Positions 22,691 to 34,278 of a stretch of DNA of 64,000 bases are shown piece by piece. Made by a program: the position numbers and the translations under genes. Every line of letters starts with the position of its first letter. Position 1 is the stretch's first letter. This DNA is from Viscum album (Eukaryota > Streptophyta > Magnoliopsida > Santalales > Viscaceae). The stretch lies in contig OY728153.1 of NCBI GenBank assembly GCA_963277665.1, positions 273,890,250 through 273,954,249 on the forward strand, written 5' to 3'. Under the pieces are notes generated by a model that worked only from the letters and a program-made list of their open reading frames with translations, ran no database searches and had not been told where the DNA came from.

Positions 22691-25196
22691 TTTAGTTATT
22701 TTCTGGTTCCCTCCCCTTTATACCTTTTTTTGGGTTTTCATTCTCTTTAATACTTGTATTCCATTTTCCCTATTGTATCATTACTTATATATATGGATGA
22801 TATATAGTTTTTGGCTTTACTACTTTATGGATTATTTTCATTTTACTACTACATTACTTTATCCATGTCTATCTCTTCTGCCACTTCTATGGTTTTTGAT
22901 GCACAAATCCCACCACTATATTTCCTTATATATTAGATGTCTCAACATCTGGATGATATCAATCATTAAGTTCAGGACCACTCACTTGAGATCCATGCTC
23001 AGTAGGGATCCCATTTATTATGTTCCTAGATTCTCTTCCTTCCATATGAGATTCATGCTCGATACGCTCCTAAGGTGGTTAATCCCTCTAAATTTCCCCA
23101 TGATCTCTATGACACAACCACTAGTTCCTATAGGAGTTAGTGGACTTTTGAGTAGATGGAAAACAATAACTGATCCCTTTGTCTATCTATCTAGATGAAT
23201 ACATTATTGTTAGCACTTTATGGGAGGAAACCCATATTTTTTTTATTTTTATTTCAGTCATGATATTAGGATTATTGTTTTTCCTTTTTCTAGAATTTTT
23301 TAATATGGAATCTCAAAATTCATTATACTCATCTTCTCAAATTTATCTTAGCTGATTTTCCTTACTGTCAAATATGTTCACATACCAATTTTATGCTTCC
23401 ATCTTGTTTAATAATTTGGATTAATGTTTTATATAGTGCATTTATTTTTTTGTAACAATTTATGCTGGTATCCCAATTTCAAATCACTATTCAATAAGTT
23501 TTCCATGGCTTGAAGTTCAATATAGGTATCTCTTGATTCCCTAATTTAAAATTAAAATTTTAGTTTCATTTTTTTCAATGCATTACTTGATATCTATCCC
23601 ACTAGGATTTTCAAAAAAGTGCATAAACTCTCTCATTTTAAGTGTGAGGGAGTCTTTCTTGAGCTTTATTGTCAATACACTTGGATCAGTGCCTGTTTTC
23701 ACTTATCTAGGAGACATTTTTCATTGGAACCATGCTTTAAAAATGAAATCTCATTACACCAACTTAAATAAATCCAAAGTTAGGTTGGATATTTTTTAAA
23801 TCTATTTTTATTCCTATTTATAATTTTTATCATGATTTTTGAGTTGAGTAATTTAATTATAAATCTAGATTCTTTTAAATTTATTTTGATTGAATTGTTA
23901 CTGGATTTTATATCCTGAGTGATTTCTATAGGTTTTTTATGATCCCATTACTTAGAGGATTATATACACATGATTTCATATTATTTTTTGAGAATATTTC
24001 TTGAGAGATACCTGGGACATGTAAACCTTTCAAAACTTGTGTTGATATCCTATTGAGGATATGACTGGACAAATACAATTTTAAAATTATTAAGGCAATC
24101 TTTGTGAGACAATTTTTACTAAGACCTAATTATAACTATTTATTTCTTTATCCCATAGAATAAATGAATAACCTTGTTATGATAGATTTGTTTCAAGCCA
24201 ATTATCCCTTCCTACCCTACTCTTGGTACGATGCATGATTATCCTTTGAACAAGTGTGGGGGAATTTTCACTACCAATGAAGATGAGATGCCAGAATTGA
24301 GGAGAAATATGGTGGAATTTTCATCAGATCAATATGATGGGGTCCATTATTACTTTTGGGATTTTATACACTTACCCTATTTATTTAAAAAGAAAAAAAT
24401 AAATATAAAATAAATAAAAAGAAAAAAAATATGGTTTGTGTATTAGGAAGGTCAAAAATCACCATTACCAGACTGATGAATCCTATAATGGATCATATGT
24501 GGTTAGGTGATGGATGTGAGATCTAGACTAGACATGATTTTGGAAAAATAAATAAAAAGAAAAATAAAGGAACAAGGTTAAATTATTGATACTTACTTGA
24601 TATACTCATGGACCCACTTTGATCTGTTGGAACATGGACACCTTTTTTTCAGGAGGATCTAATTCATTACACTATTCATTATTTTCATGCATTACACTCT
24701 AGATCTTACCCTCTATTTGATCTTGATTTTTATTTTCTACCCACCTTCCCTTAGCCTCAGATACATTTAAACCCTATTTCTTAAGCCCACATGATTTATT
24801 TGGTATTTGTCTTTACTAAGTGAAGATGATAGAACCAATGCAAGACTATAGTTAGGAATATGTATTTAGGGTATGAGCATAAATCCACTTACATTTTACC
24901 ATGATTGATGAGAGAAAAATTATTGTGAGGTAAATTGAAAAATTGGTATAGCATTTAAGGAAAATTTGTGAAATTGTAATTAAAGGAAGAAAGAATCTAG
25001 ATAAAGAACTAAACTATTAGGAATGGATGATTATCTATGTAGGATTGATTCGAGAGGATTGACTTTTTCTAATTACACTTATTTTTATTTTCTTGGTTGT
25101 AATACATGTTTCTTGTTTTAATTTTTTTTTCTTTTGGAATCTCTGTTGAGATAATTTTTCCTAAGGAAAAGAAATTATTCAAGTGTGGGGGGAATT
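22690..25196 (+). other. Athila 3' non-coding spacer
   Basis: Over 2 kb of AT-rich DNA without recognisable coding. Polypurine-like cores recur: AAGTGTGAGGGAG near 23640, CAAGTGTGGGGGAATTTT near 24251, and the LTR-adjacent AAGTGTGGGGGGAATTT at 25181-25197. Short open frames at 22773-23198 and 23578-23799 have no family signature and are not called genes. Confidence 0.65.
25181..25196 (+). promoter_or_regulatory. Athila polypurine tract
   Basis: AAGTGTGGGGGGAATT is directly followed by TGATAAGTTAAATTTAT, the LTR start. The GTGTGGGGG core is typical of Athila/Tat elements. Confidence 0.9.
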
Positions 25197-26782
25197 TGAT
25201 AAGTTAAATTTATTTGGAAATTTTGGATGAATCCAATTATGGTTTATTCATGTTTTATTCAATAATGCATCGGGTTTTGATTTGTTTTCATAAGAATTAT
25301 GAATTTTAGACTCAAAGTTAGAAATTTTGGAAAGTGAAAAAAACAGGATTTACATGTCGTTTATAGCATACACGACATGTGGTCCTCATTTAAAGCATTA
25401 TTTCAAATCCAAATACCAACCCGTGATGACTTTACATGGAGTGAATCTCATACATGATGTGTACATACATTAAACATTATAAAAATTCAAAATCATAATC
25501 CTGCTAAAATTGAATTAAATACACGGTGTGTAGAGTTTACATGACATACGATGTTCGAGAACCAACCCAGTCAAAGTTACGAGCCGATTTTCCATAGGTG
25601 GTTGTAGATCTCAAATACATGACATGTATCCTTCTTACACAATGTGAATATATTGGAAAAAATCCAATTAAATACAGTACATGATGTGAAGGCTTTACAT
25701 GTTGTGTACTTTTCAATCCTATATATTTTTTAGTACTCTACTATGCACAGAAGCAATGTATACCTATGATTTCTCTCATTTTTATTTATCTATTTTAATT
25801 TGTTTCCCATGAAAACTCATTTTAAGCCATTTATTTCATTGTTTTATCAAATCCTTTTGATTTTTTAACCATTCTACATCCATTGTGATTCTATTTCCAT
25901 TTTGATTATTATTTTCGATACCATTCATTTTTGTTCATCAATGATTTCCATTTCTTCACTGTTTCTTCATTTCAAGTAAGTGTTTAATTAGATTTAAATT
26001 TATTTTTAATTGTTTATCTTGATTCTTTATTTTTCTAAATTTTGTATTACTTATTTATCAACAGTTTCATGATTATTCTAAGAATATTTTATATTCCATT
26101 TCTTTTGATCAATATCATCATGCGCAACTAATCTTATTAGGGTTAGGGATCAAGAATAAGGGTTTTTTATGATCCTAATGAATCCATGAATAAACCTTGG
26201 TAACACTATGTCTAATAATTAGGTTAAAAACAACTTTTCATAACATTATCTTGCACATAATTAACCATGGGAGGTGTAATTGAATGAACTTGGCCTAATT
26301 AGAGTTGAGAAGACTATGATCATTAGCATGTGACACTTTTTTCATAGAAGCTAAGCATAATGAATTTAGGTTATTAGATATACTCAGAATAAGAGATCAT
26401 TAAAATGTAGGTTGATCCAATTGGCTTAACCAAAACCAATTGGTGACCATTTCACCACTTCACACCCTAATCTATAGAACTATTCTAAGATAGATTTAGT
26501 ATTTTCTTCTTCCAAGAGCCTTGAAATTAATAATTATCCCTTATTAGTTATCTAAATTAAATCCAAACTCTGTAGTTCTAAAGAAACCAAATCTTGAAGA
26601 GTGAACTTGAGGAATCCTTTTAAAGGATTTTGTTCAAATGGTTTCTTACTTACCAGTGATCCCTGTGGGTTCAAATCCACACTACCATTTTACTACTCCC
26701 TAGTAGTAAGTGTATTTTGGGAGTATAAATTTCTAAAATGATCAATGACCACATGAATTCAATGAAGAGTGAGGGTGTATCA
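25197..26782 (+). repeat. Athila 3' LTR, with paired palindrome array at 25351-25708
   Basis: Matches the 5' LTR throughout and ends GTGTATCA. Dyad centres: 25357/25375, 25457/25477, 25526/25544, 25622/25642 and 25684/25702, spaced 18-20 bp within pairs. Pair midpoints are 101, 68, 97 and 61 bp apart, the same pattern as in the 5' LTR. TACATGACATGTA at 25616-25628 is perfect and TACACGGTGTGTA at 25520-25532 is nearly so. Confidence 0.9.
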
Positions 26783-27146
26783 AGGAGGTACAATAATACT
26801 CATCAATAATAGACTAGGAGGTAGTATAGGAGGATATTAAGAAAGGAGAGACTCAATAATTTCCCTAATAATTTGCAAAACCATCACAAGAGTTAGGTGA
26901 TGTTGCAACTCTTTAACCTAACATTTCATAGGTTTGAATATTTGTATGAGGTGGATCCAGAAGGATATCAAGAATCACTCTAACATTTGATATCATTGAA
27001 TACACAAAGTGGTGGATTAACAATATCCAAGACTTGCGAAGATCCACATGAAGGATAACCTAGTAGATATGTTGAAAAAGGTGGTTTGTTGGAAGAATCT
27101 AGACCATTACATATGGTCCAATAGATTATAGCTAGAGGGGGAGAAT
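26783..27146 (+). pseudogene. Copia B right fragment, ending in a polypurine tract (27134-27145)
   Basis: Lies between the Athila 3' LTR and the B/C LTR. A few frame pieces (GDVATL, FDIIEYTKWWINNIQ) may be remnants of the copia pol linker before RT, but no RT block is present. AGAGGGGGAGAA at 27134-27145 immediately precedes the LTR start TGATGG at 27147. Confidence 0.6.
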
Positions 27147-27764
27147 TGATGGATTTTTTCCAACAGCCTTGGTAGACGCAACAAACCCACCAGCCTCTTG
27201 GCTTATTCAATGTTGGATACTAAACATATTGAATGTGTAGGCTACCATTTTTGAAGGTAAGTGGGGATTGGAGAGGTTTAGTGGAGGAGTTGTGTCAAAC
27301 ATTAACTCATCCCACCATACTTATTTAAGGAGGGATATGATAGTATTCATTCACCATCAGATTCGATTTAGAGATCCATTGTGTCTGACAGAGATCCCTG
27401 AGGAGCTCTAAGATGGAGAAAGAGGTAGTCCCTTGTGGGAGTTTTTATAAGTTTTGTTCGAGTTCAAATAAAGCCCATATTATTCCCATTTTATTCCCAA
27501 ATCCACCTTCTTAATGATCAATGAATCTCAAAAGTTTGGTTATTGGATTGAATTTTGTATAATATGATTATCACTTTATTTTTTAAAATTTTCCCACTGG
27601 GTTTTAGTCCTCGTAATTGGATGGGTTTTTCATAATTAAAGATATACATGTTTTTTTGTTTTTATTTTTTATAAATTATTGCTTCCTTTTTTTATTAGAG
27701 ATTATCACAATATTTTTTTTCACAAGCTTTTAATTCCTAGGACTGATCATGTTCTTTCCCAAAA
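27147..27764 (+). repeat. LTR shared by copia B (3') and copia C (5')
   Basis: It has a polypurine tract on its left and a Met-tRNA-like primer site on its right, so it is both the end of B and the start of C. The TATA region is TACTTATTTAAGG near 27319. Its 3' half (27540-27750) matches 42535-42790: ATTGGATGGG, TTATTTTTTAT and GAGATTAT.A.AATATTTTTTTTCACA recur. Confidence 0.75.
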
Positions 27765-27766
27765 AT

Positions 27767-27778
27767 TGTTATCAATGC
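27767..27778 (+). promoter_or_regulatory. Copia C primer-binding site (Met tRNA type, decayed)
   Basis: TGTTATCAATGC against the canonical TGGTATCAGAGC, 2 bp after the LTR end. Nine of twelve bases agree. Confidence 0.7.
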
Positions 27779-27789
27779 AAGGCACTCCA

Positions 27790-28312
27790 TTCAACTTTCT
27801 AATTGGATATGGGGGATTCATGAAAAATTATGTCTATCCACATCAAACTATTTAATGGGAAATTTTTTTTACTCTATGAAAAAAATGAGTAAGAAATATT
27901 ATGACTCGTGAGAAGACTATGAAGGAGCTGAATAAAAAACTGGAGAAGTCAAAGAAGATGAATGATTATAATAGACATAATATGAGAGAGTTAGAAAAAA
28001 TCACAATTTAGATGTATTTGGTAGATAATACATTACAAGAGGTGGTGAATTTGACTGATCTTGATAAGATCTGGGTAAATCTTGAAAGTACATATAAATA
28101 AAAATTCCTTAAAAATTTTATATATATGAAAAAATGATTGTATCATTTATGAATATTAGGGAAAGGATATTTAGGTTACTATTTATATGAGTTCACAAAA
28201 ACTTTAACTGATCTATCTTTGGTGGAAGTCAAGATCAATGATAAAGGTAACACAATACCTATTGAAATGGAAAAAGAAGATAAATATTCACTTATATTGT
28301 GTTAATTTCTAT
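27790..28312 (+). pseudogene. Copia C gag, N-terminal part
   Basis: Blocks: MYLVDNTLQEVVNLTDLDKIWVNLESTYK matches the copia Gag region I.L.L.D..L..V....TA...W..LE..Y; FLKNFIYMKK and YLYEFTKTLTDLSLVEVKI match the following L...L..L and H...F......L.....I blocks. Then the similarity stops abruptly near 28312 and resumes near 29130. Stops within the segment show decay. Confidence 0.82.
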
Positions 28313-29130
28313 ATTTACATGATAACCTCATCACCATAAATCCAAATCAATTTTTAATTTTTTGATAATAAAATTTGAGGTTATGTGGTAACTACGCATA
28401 TAACTGCTCCAAAAAAATTCAAAAACTATACAAAACCAAAATGCGTAACCCGGATTTAAATTTCAAACAATGAAAATAAAACAAATAGGTGCGTAAGTAT
28501 AGTATAAAATGACTGTGATAGGTGCCTTGATCACTAGTCTCAATCCCCATGCTACCCCATCCCATCGCTAATGACAAACCACCCATGGTCCCTCACCTCC
28601 AAGACCAAAACCCACTAGAAACTAGTACTAGTTATCCTAAACCACACTATAGAAGACCCATTAAACCACAAAATCATATCTTCACCACCATCATCATCAC
28701 AATTTTATGTCATCATACAATTCAACATCACACCACAATCAATATCATAGACCCATAGTTTATAGGAACTACAACACTAAAGAGCACTTCACGACCACCC
28801 ATTTAAACTATGAAAAACTTATTTTAATGATTATTCTAGTGACCACCAATAAGAGAAACTCCTATGTGAATCCAAAGGAAGGAATGAAGCAAACAAAGGA
28901 CGTTCCTCTTGGTCCAAACACAACTCAAAATTCAATTCTTGAAACCTCTTTGAAATCCACCGCACTAGGACGCAATGGTAGAGATGTGGTAGATCCTTAA
29001 GTAAGAGTATTGTATGAGTGGATTCCTCAATAGTGAACCAAAAACTTTTCCAGGACCATCAAATCCTTCCTTTGTGACCACCACTATATAAGACCATCAC
29101 TTGTAACTGACTACCTTGAAGAACCATTTG
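28312..29130 (+). other. Unidentified segment interrupting copia C gag
   Basis: About 0.8 kb with no gag similarity. A 9-bp inverted pair, ATAACCTCA (28322-28330) and TGAGGTTAT (28376-28384), lies at its left end. The plus strand is C/A-rich around 28540-28780 with His-rich chance frames. Two overlapping frames (28549-28758 and 28707-29000) have no signature I recognise. It could be a small inserted element, but no matching terminal repeat was found at the right end. Confidence 0.45.
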
Positions 29131-29710
29131 GTATATTATCACCACATTATTATTTAAAAAATACACTTTAATATTGGATGATGTGATTTCATCATTGTTT
29201 ATGAATGATACTTGGAGAAAAAAATGATGGTGAATATTTAGGCATGATGGATATATGTGGTAATAAAAGTGGTTGATCAAATAAAGGAAGAAAATTAAAG
29301 TTCTTTTTTGTGAAAAGATGGGTCATGTGTAAGGAAACTAAAATGCTTTGAAAAAACTTAAGTAAATAAGATGCATGAAACTAATTCTATGGATAGTAGT
29401 GAAAATATTATAAAGGATGAGTGCAATTTAAATTCAATTCATGTTAATTATTTCATGTTAGATATGTACAATAAATAGGTTATTGAATCAGAAACTTTGT
29501 ACCATATTACACTGAAGTGGGAATTATTTTATTCATATAAAGAAGGTGTATTTGGTAGATTTAATATGGGAAATAGATATTATGATGGTTTCATTGGTTT
29601 TGGTGATATTTTTATCACTATAAATACAAGATATACATTGATGTTGAGGGATTTATGAAATGTGTGACATGGTATGAACAATCATCTCACATGAGTAAAA
29701 AACCATCAAA
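29130..29710 (+). pseudogene. Copia C gag end, zinc knuckle and protease
   Basis: LFKKYTLILDDVISSLFMND matches the late copia Gag block (TL.L.DV...L...E). A degraded zinc knuckle, FCEKMGHV, follows near 29315. Then WVIESETLYHI, FNMGNRYYDGFIGFGDIFI and LMLRDL match the protease blocks W.LDSGC..HM, V.MGN......GIG.I.I and L.DV. The catalytic DSG has become ESE. Confidence 0.78.
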
Positions 29711-30585
29711 TAGGATGAAGAAGATTTGTAAGCCAATATAGGATAGGTTAAATATTTCAAGACCTAAACCTAATTATTTTTTCTTTAAAGAGTTCCACTG
29801 GTGAAGAATGAAATAAATTTGAAGATCGAGGTGGTGCACTGGAGGTTTTAGACAATGAAGGTAATATTGTCTTCATGGGATATGTTGACCATGTGGAGCA
29901 TTTAATTTATATAGGTTCTCTATATTTTATGGTGTTCACTATTATAGGGAAGATAGATCTTACTAGTTATAGTTTAGTTTAGTAAGATAATGAAGATATA
30001 GGTATGGAGAGGGCTTCAGTGTTTGGATTTATTTTGCATAGGGAGATGTCAGTTTTTATCAAGTTTTAAAAAAGAAGTCACCATATTTTCTACATAGGAT
30101 GATGGTTTGCGTGATACGAACCAGGTTTTGTTCCAAATGAGGTTTTGGATGTGATCTAATTATTTTATGGGATGAAGGGAGATATTTTCTGTGTTTAACC
30201 CATTTTTGGAGTGAGAAAATTTTAATTAATAAATATATTTTCTCTATATTAATAGAGGAATTTTTCTTTAATAGATAGATTTTTTCAACATTAATGGATG
30301 TAAAAATGGAATGATGACTACATTAATTAGATATGGACACAGTTTTTTTATAAGGATTTTGTGAAATTATTTAACAGTTGTGATTTTAGGAAGGTGATTG
30401 GAGACACAACTTGAGTGAGTAGCGAGAAGAGGTCTAAGGGAACTGGGTCCAACAAGGCTTGCTAGATAAGAAAAAATAGTCTAATCGGTGTTTGAAAAGA
30501 TGATGCAAGTACACCCAAACATTATATCTCTGAGGTCATGACATTTTTTTATAGGAGGGTGTCACTTTTCACTAATTCAATTTTT
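29710..30585 (+). other. Copia C interior remnant and repeat X, copy 2
   Basis: 29710-30300 shows no clear domain; pol (integrase, RT, RNase H) is missing. 30310-30580 is the second copy of repeat X (see 12730-13084), sharing ACACAACTTGAG and ATAGGAGGGT. It is cut by the D insertion at a T-run. Confidence 0.6.
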
Positions 30586-33500
30586 TTTAATAACCCGAAT
30601 TTCCCCAGGCCATTCCTTTGCGAAAATCCAGTGTTTAGGGTGTTATGGGAGTTAATAGTGGATCACTTCAAGAGTTTTCCAAATTTCTATCTTTTTGTCG
30701 ACATGTTAGTGTGTCAGCATGTTAGTGCCTCGACATTTCAATGCATCGGCATGTCAGTGCGTCGGCATGTCAGTGCATCGGCATGTCAGTGTGTTGGCAT
30801 GTCACTGTGTCGGCATGTCAGTGTCTTGGCATGTCCGTGGGTCGGTATGTTCATGCATAGGTGAGTCAAAGGAATCGACATCAGTGAGTCAGGGGAATAG
30901 ACATTGGTGAGTCGAGGGCGTCAACATCGGTGAGTCGAGGGCATCAGTGTCAGTAGGTTAGGGTATCAGTGGGTCAGGGAGTTAGTAGGTTAGGGAATCG
31001 GTAGGTAGAGGTGTTGATAGGTCATTACATTGGTAGGTCATGGAATTAGTAGCTCATCATCGATGGCTCAACATCGATAGGTCACATCAGTAGCTCACCC
31101 GTTGGTGGCTTAGTGTCGGTGACTCACCCATCAGTGACTCATTTTCGGTTTTCCTAGTTTTTTTCCTGTTTTCCAGTTTCGGCCCTCTAACGTTTTATTT
31201 GATGTAAACCAAGTTTAAAGCCTTATTCAAGAATTTTAAGGTAATTTAAAATGGTATTAATTGTATCTGTAAATATCCTAACATCTAAGGTGATTTGAGA
31301 TACTCAAACTGCATAATCTTGACCAAAATCCTATGATTAATGCCTTTTTAAAACCATTCTTCCTTTAAAATAGGATCTGGATATTCAAATATGGGATCTT
31401 ATATTCCTTGTATGTTTTCTGTTTCCACTTGGTATGTCTAGAGACTTAATCCACACTTGAGTCATGCACCCGTTCTAGAGCCCCTCCTACTCAGTTTTCT
31501 TGGAGTTCTTCCATGCTGCTCGCGCGACCCCTGTTCTTGGCGCATGGAGGAACATCGATCATTTAATCATCTAATTAGGGATTTATTTTGCTTCCCTTTA
31601 ATTTTGGATCATGTGGGGTAGGTATAAAAATGAATAATTATGAGGAACTACTGAATAATTTTCTTAAAAACAAGAAATAAATAAAAACTAGAGTTGATCA
31701 AGAGACAACACGAGTAAATAAAATAACGGGAAAAGAGTGGTTTGATGTAGATCACTTGTTTAATTTATTATCCTTGATTATTTTATGGAATTTTGTGGCT
31801 GTAAATCCTTATAAAAAATTATGGTTGTTGGTGGTCTTTGTTTGAACACAAATAATGTTATGTTCCATGGAGATGCTTAAATAAATGACTGGAACACGAA
31901 TTATTCTTAATCACATATACTTGGTTAAATAAATGAATGCCCCAGGATCAAGCCCATCATGTGATCACCATGGTTATAATTAAGTGGAATTAAATAACCG
32001 TTGCTGGTTAAATATGAATGTATATACATCTTGTTGATAGGCGTGGCTAAGTGATGAATTCTATTGAATTGTGTGAACTTGTGTGAGTTGGGTAGCATTG
32101 TTATTGGAAGAACGATTATGGGTACAAGGTTGGATAGAGGAGTTGGTTCCATGAGAAGGATGTTTTATGTGTGTACAGTAGGGTTGTGGGTAAATAGTAT
32201 TTGTTGTGGGATTTGTGTGTGGGGTAGTATAAGGGGTGTGTTGGTATCCCAGTATGAGAGATTGATTGATTGTGGAATGGATGAACTTGTAGGCAGCTGA
32301 ACTGCCTTTGTTTTATTGTGGTCACGAAGCGATGTTGGGAAGTGAGACTATAGTGTGGTTATGAACTTGTATGAAGTGGGACTGTATTGGGTAATTGTTG
32401 TGTAGTGGGGCTAAAGATCTGGGTTGTGAGAGAAGGATTGTGTGGTATAATTTTGAAGAATGGTTGTTGGCAATAGCTGAACAGGTGTTTAGGAAGATTG
32501 GGGGTTTGTGTAGTGGGATTGCATTTTGGTTTTTCTTGTTGTTTGGTGTGGTTGTGGTTGATAGTTGCTTGGTAGTGTTGGAACAAAGTAAAGTAAACCC
32601 CTTAATTAATAAATGGAAAGTGGTTAAATGAAAAGGGGTTAGATTTGTGTTTTAATGAGGCTGTTCATGTGGTTGTGCATATAGGGGTAGAAACAAAGGT
32701 GGTTTGTGTGGGCTGGTTGTTTGTTTGGAAACCCATAAGTTGGGTTGAGTGTTTTCTTACATACATATATATATATATTGTATTTCCTAATATTTCTATA
32801 CGCACCCACCCTTATCGAGAACTATGTTTTGAAAACCTCTATTTCATGGGGGAGGGTGTCTTTCCCAACATCCCGATGGGAGGATGGATGAATGGTTATT
32901 AACTTTCTTCCTCACACCCTCTTCTAGGTTCTTACCGCTCGAGCATATCTAGGCAGGCTGTACTGGCTTGAGTCTTACCATATTACAAGATTCTTCATGC
33001 AAGGGTTTGTTTTAGATGAGAGGCCTAGGTGTTTGTGGGCCAAGTTTGTTTTCCCATGTTACTTCAGGGTGAGGCCCATGTGTCTTCGGGTGAGTGGTGT
33101 GTTTTTTGTGACCCAGGTGTATGTGGGAAGGATTGTGTGTGGTTTGAGGCCCATGTGTGTGCGAGTAGGTTGTGGTAGTGGGACTGTGTATGGGAATAGT
33201 GGTAGCATCAAGACATTAGCCATTATGAATGAGCAGCTAACCAGTGGGAAAGTGGTGTGGGGTACCCAAATATCGATGTTTTTATACTATAACTTCACTT
33301 GACTTGTGATATTTGGTGAGTGTGACTTGGTGAGGTTGGGCTGGTTAGTATTCCTTGGTTGGTTCTTTGAGGTTCTACTATTTTCTCATAGGGAAATTTG
33401 TATGTTCCCTCACTTGTGCATGGGTGGCTTTAGATTTTTTTTACTGGGTATACTTGTATACTCACCCTATATATATAAAACTAATTTCAGGTTTCCAAGA

Positions 33501-33898
33501 GGAATTTGAGGACCGTGTTGGACTTTACCAGCTCGGGCATCAGGATTAGTTTCTATTGCTTCTTAGTCTCTTTTCTTTTGGTACATTAATTTAGATTTTT
33601 ATTGTACCCTACATCAGATTTACTTTTGAACATTCATGTGGGAAAAGGTTTTTGGATTTATTTTTACTTTTGGTATTTGGAGTTTCTTTGGATTTACCAT
33701 ATTATCTCCTAATATTGTTCTATAAAAAGGGTAATTCCTTCCATATTATGCAAGGTTATATGTCCTTGGTGCTAGTCTCCACTATTAGGCCTATTGAAGG
33801 CGGGACTCAGGGGTCATTATTTCTCCTTCAACTTGAAGAAGGAAGGGTCTGGAAGTCTGTTGTTCTTTCCTTCATCTTGGAGAAGATGGGTCATGAAA
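30586..33898 (+). repeat. Gypsy D 5' LTR
   Basis: Starts TTTAATAACCC (3' copy TGTAATAACCC) and ends GGGTCATGAAA (3' copy GGGTCGTGACA). Shared internal marks include TTTAGGGTGTT, ACGTTTTATTTGA.GTAAACCAAG and CCCCTGTTCTTGGCGCA. Contains the 16-bp minisatellite and a short (TA)n at about 32763-32779. Open frames within it (for example 32395-32631, 32997-33302) are not genes. Confidence 0.9.
30690..31145 (+). repeat. 16-bp minisatellite and derived repeats in the D 5' LTR
   Basis: Unit TCGGCATGTCAGTGCG repeats about nine times at 30700-30860. It grades into GTGAGTCGAGGGCATCA-like and GTAGGTTAGGG-like units up to about 31145. The array also occurs in the 3' LTR (39330-39700) with fewer clean copies. 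Because 16 is not a multiple of 3, all frames are read in turn, giving 16-residue repeating peptides that are not proteins. Confidence 0.85.
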
Positions 33899-33901
33899 AA
33901 A

Positions 33902-33913
33902 TGGTATCAGAGG
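33902..33913 (+). promoter_or_regulatory. Gypsy D primer-binding site (Met tRNA)
   Basis: TGGTATCAGAGG begins 4 bp after the LTR end and agrees with the canonical initiator Met-tRNA site. Confidence 0.93.
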
Positions 33914-34278
33914 CAGGTTTTGGGAGTTTAAGAGATAGGATGGAGTTTAGAGTTAGGCACAGTGAGGATTTCATGTGATGGTAGGGAAATAGTGTTAGTA
34001 AATCTTGGTTCATGAGATAGGCCAGGGAAGACCAGCTAAGACCTAAGATTTTAGGCCCCTCTGTGATCTGATGTAAGGAATCTGGACCTACTAAATGATT
34101 AAGTGAGGCTATGCTGATTGCAGGGTAGAGACCCTAGGAAGGTTACATGCATCATAATGACTTGTTTTATTGTGTGTCTTTGGTGTTTTAGGGATTTAAA
34201 TAAAATAAACAGTGAAAAAATTTTAATTTTTTTTCCACACTACTTATGATTAGGAGTTACTTGTTTACTTTTTTAGTT

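Larger units (their letters stand above)
16083..26782 (+). mobile_element. Athila-type Ty3/gypsy element lacking RT, RNase H and integrase
   Basis: Two LTRs of about 1.59 kb, an Asp-tRNA-like primer site, gag, protease, an ATHILA ORF-1/env-position protein region, long 3' spacer and a polypurine tract are all in place. Between the protease end (about 20190) and the third ORF (about 21160) there is under 1 kb and no RT, RNase H or integrase homology. It must have depended on partner elements, or it lost the module. It sits inside copia B. Possible target bases AGAAC (16078-16082) and AGGAG (26783-26787) agree only partly. Confidence 0.85.
13085..27764 (+). mobile_element. Copia B: decayed Ty1/copia element, split by an Athila insertion
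   Basis: Parts: 5' LTR 13085-13672, primer site, gag, protease and integrase up to 16082; the Athila element 16083-26782; then a right fragment 26783-27146 with a polypurine tract and the LTR 27147-27764. Without the insert it is about 4 kb. No RT or RNase H is recognisable, so B was deleted or non-autonomous before or after the nested insertion. The right LTR is shared with copia C. Confidence 0.75.

Noticed and set aside
22773..23198. 141-residue plus-strand frame, membrane-like
   Set aside because: Hydrophobicity reflects T-rich DNA in the Athila spacer; no conserved motif and no start context.
30538..30910. Open frames with Cys/His-rich repeating peptide (CQCVGMS...)
   Set aside because: They follow from a 16-bp minisatellite within an LTR; periodicity explains the open frame.
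32395..33549. Several open frames in the D 5' LTR
   Set aside because: They lie in a non-coding LTR and are not kept in the 3' LTR copy.
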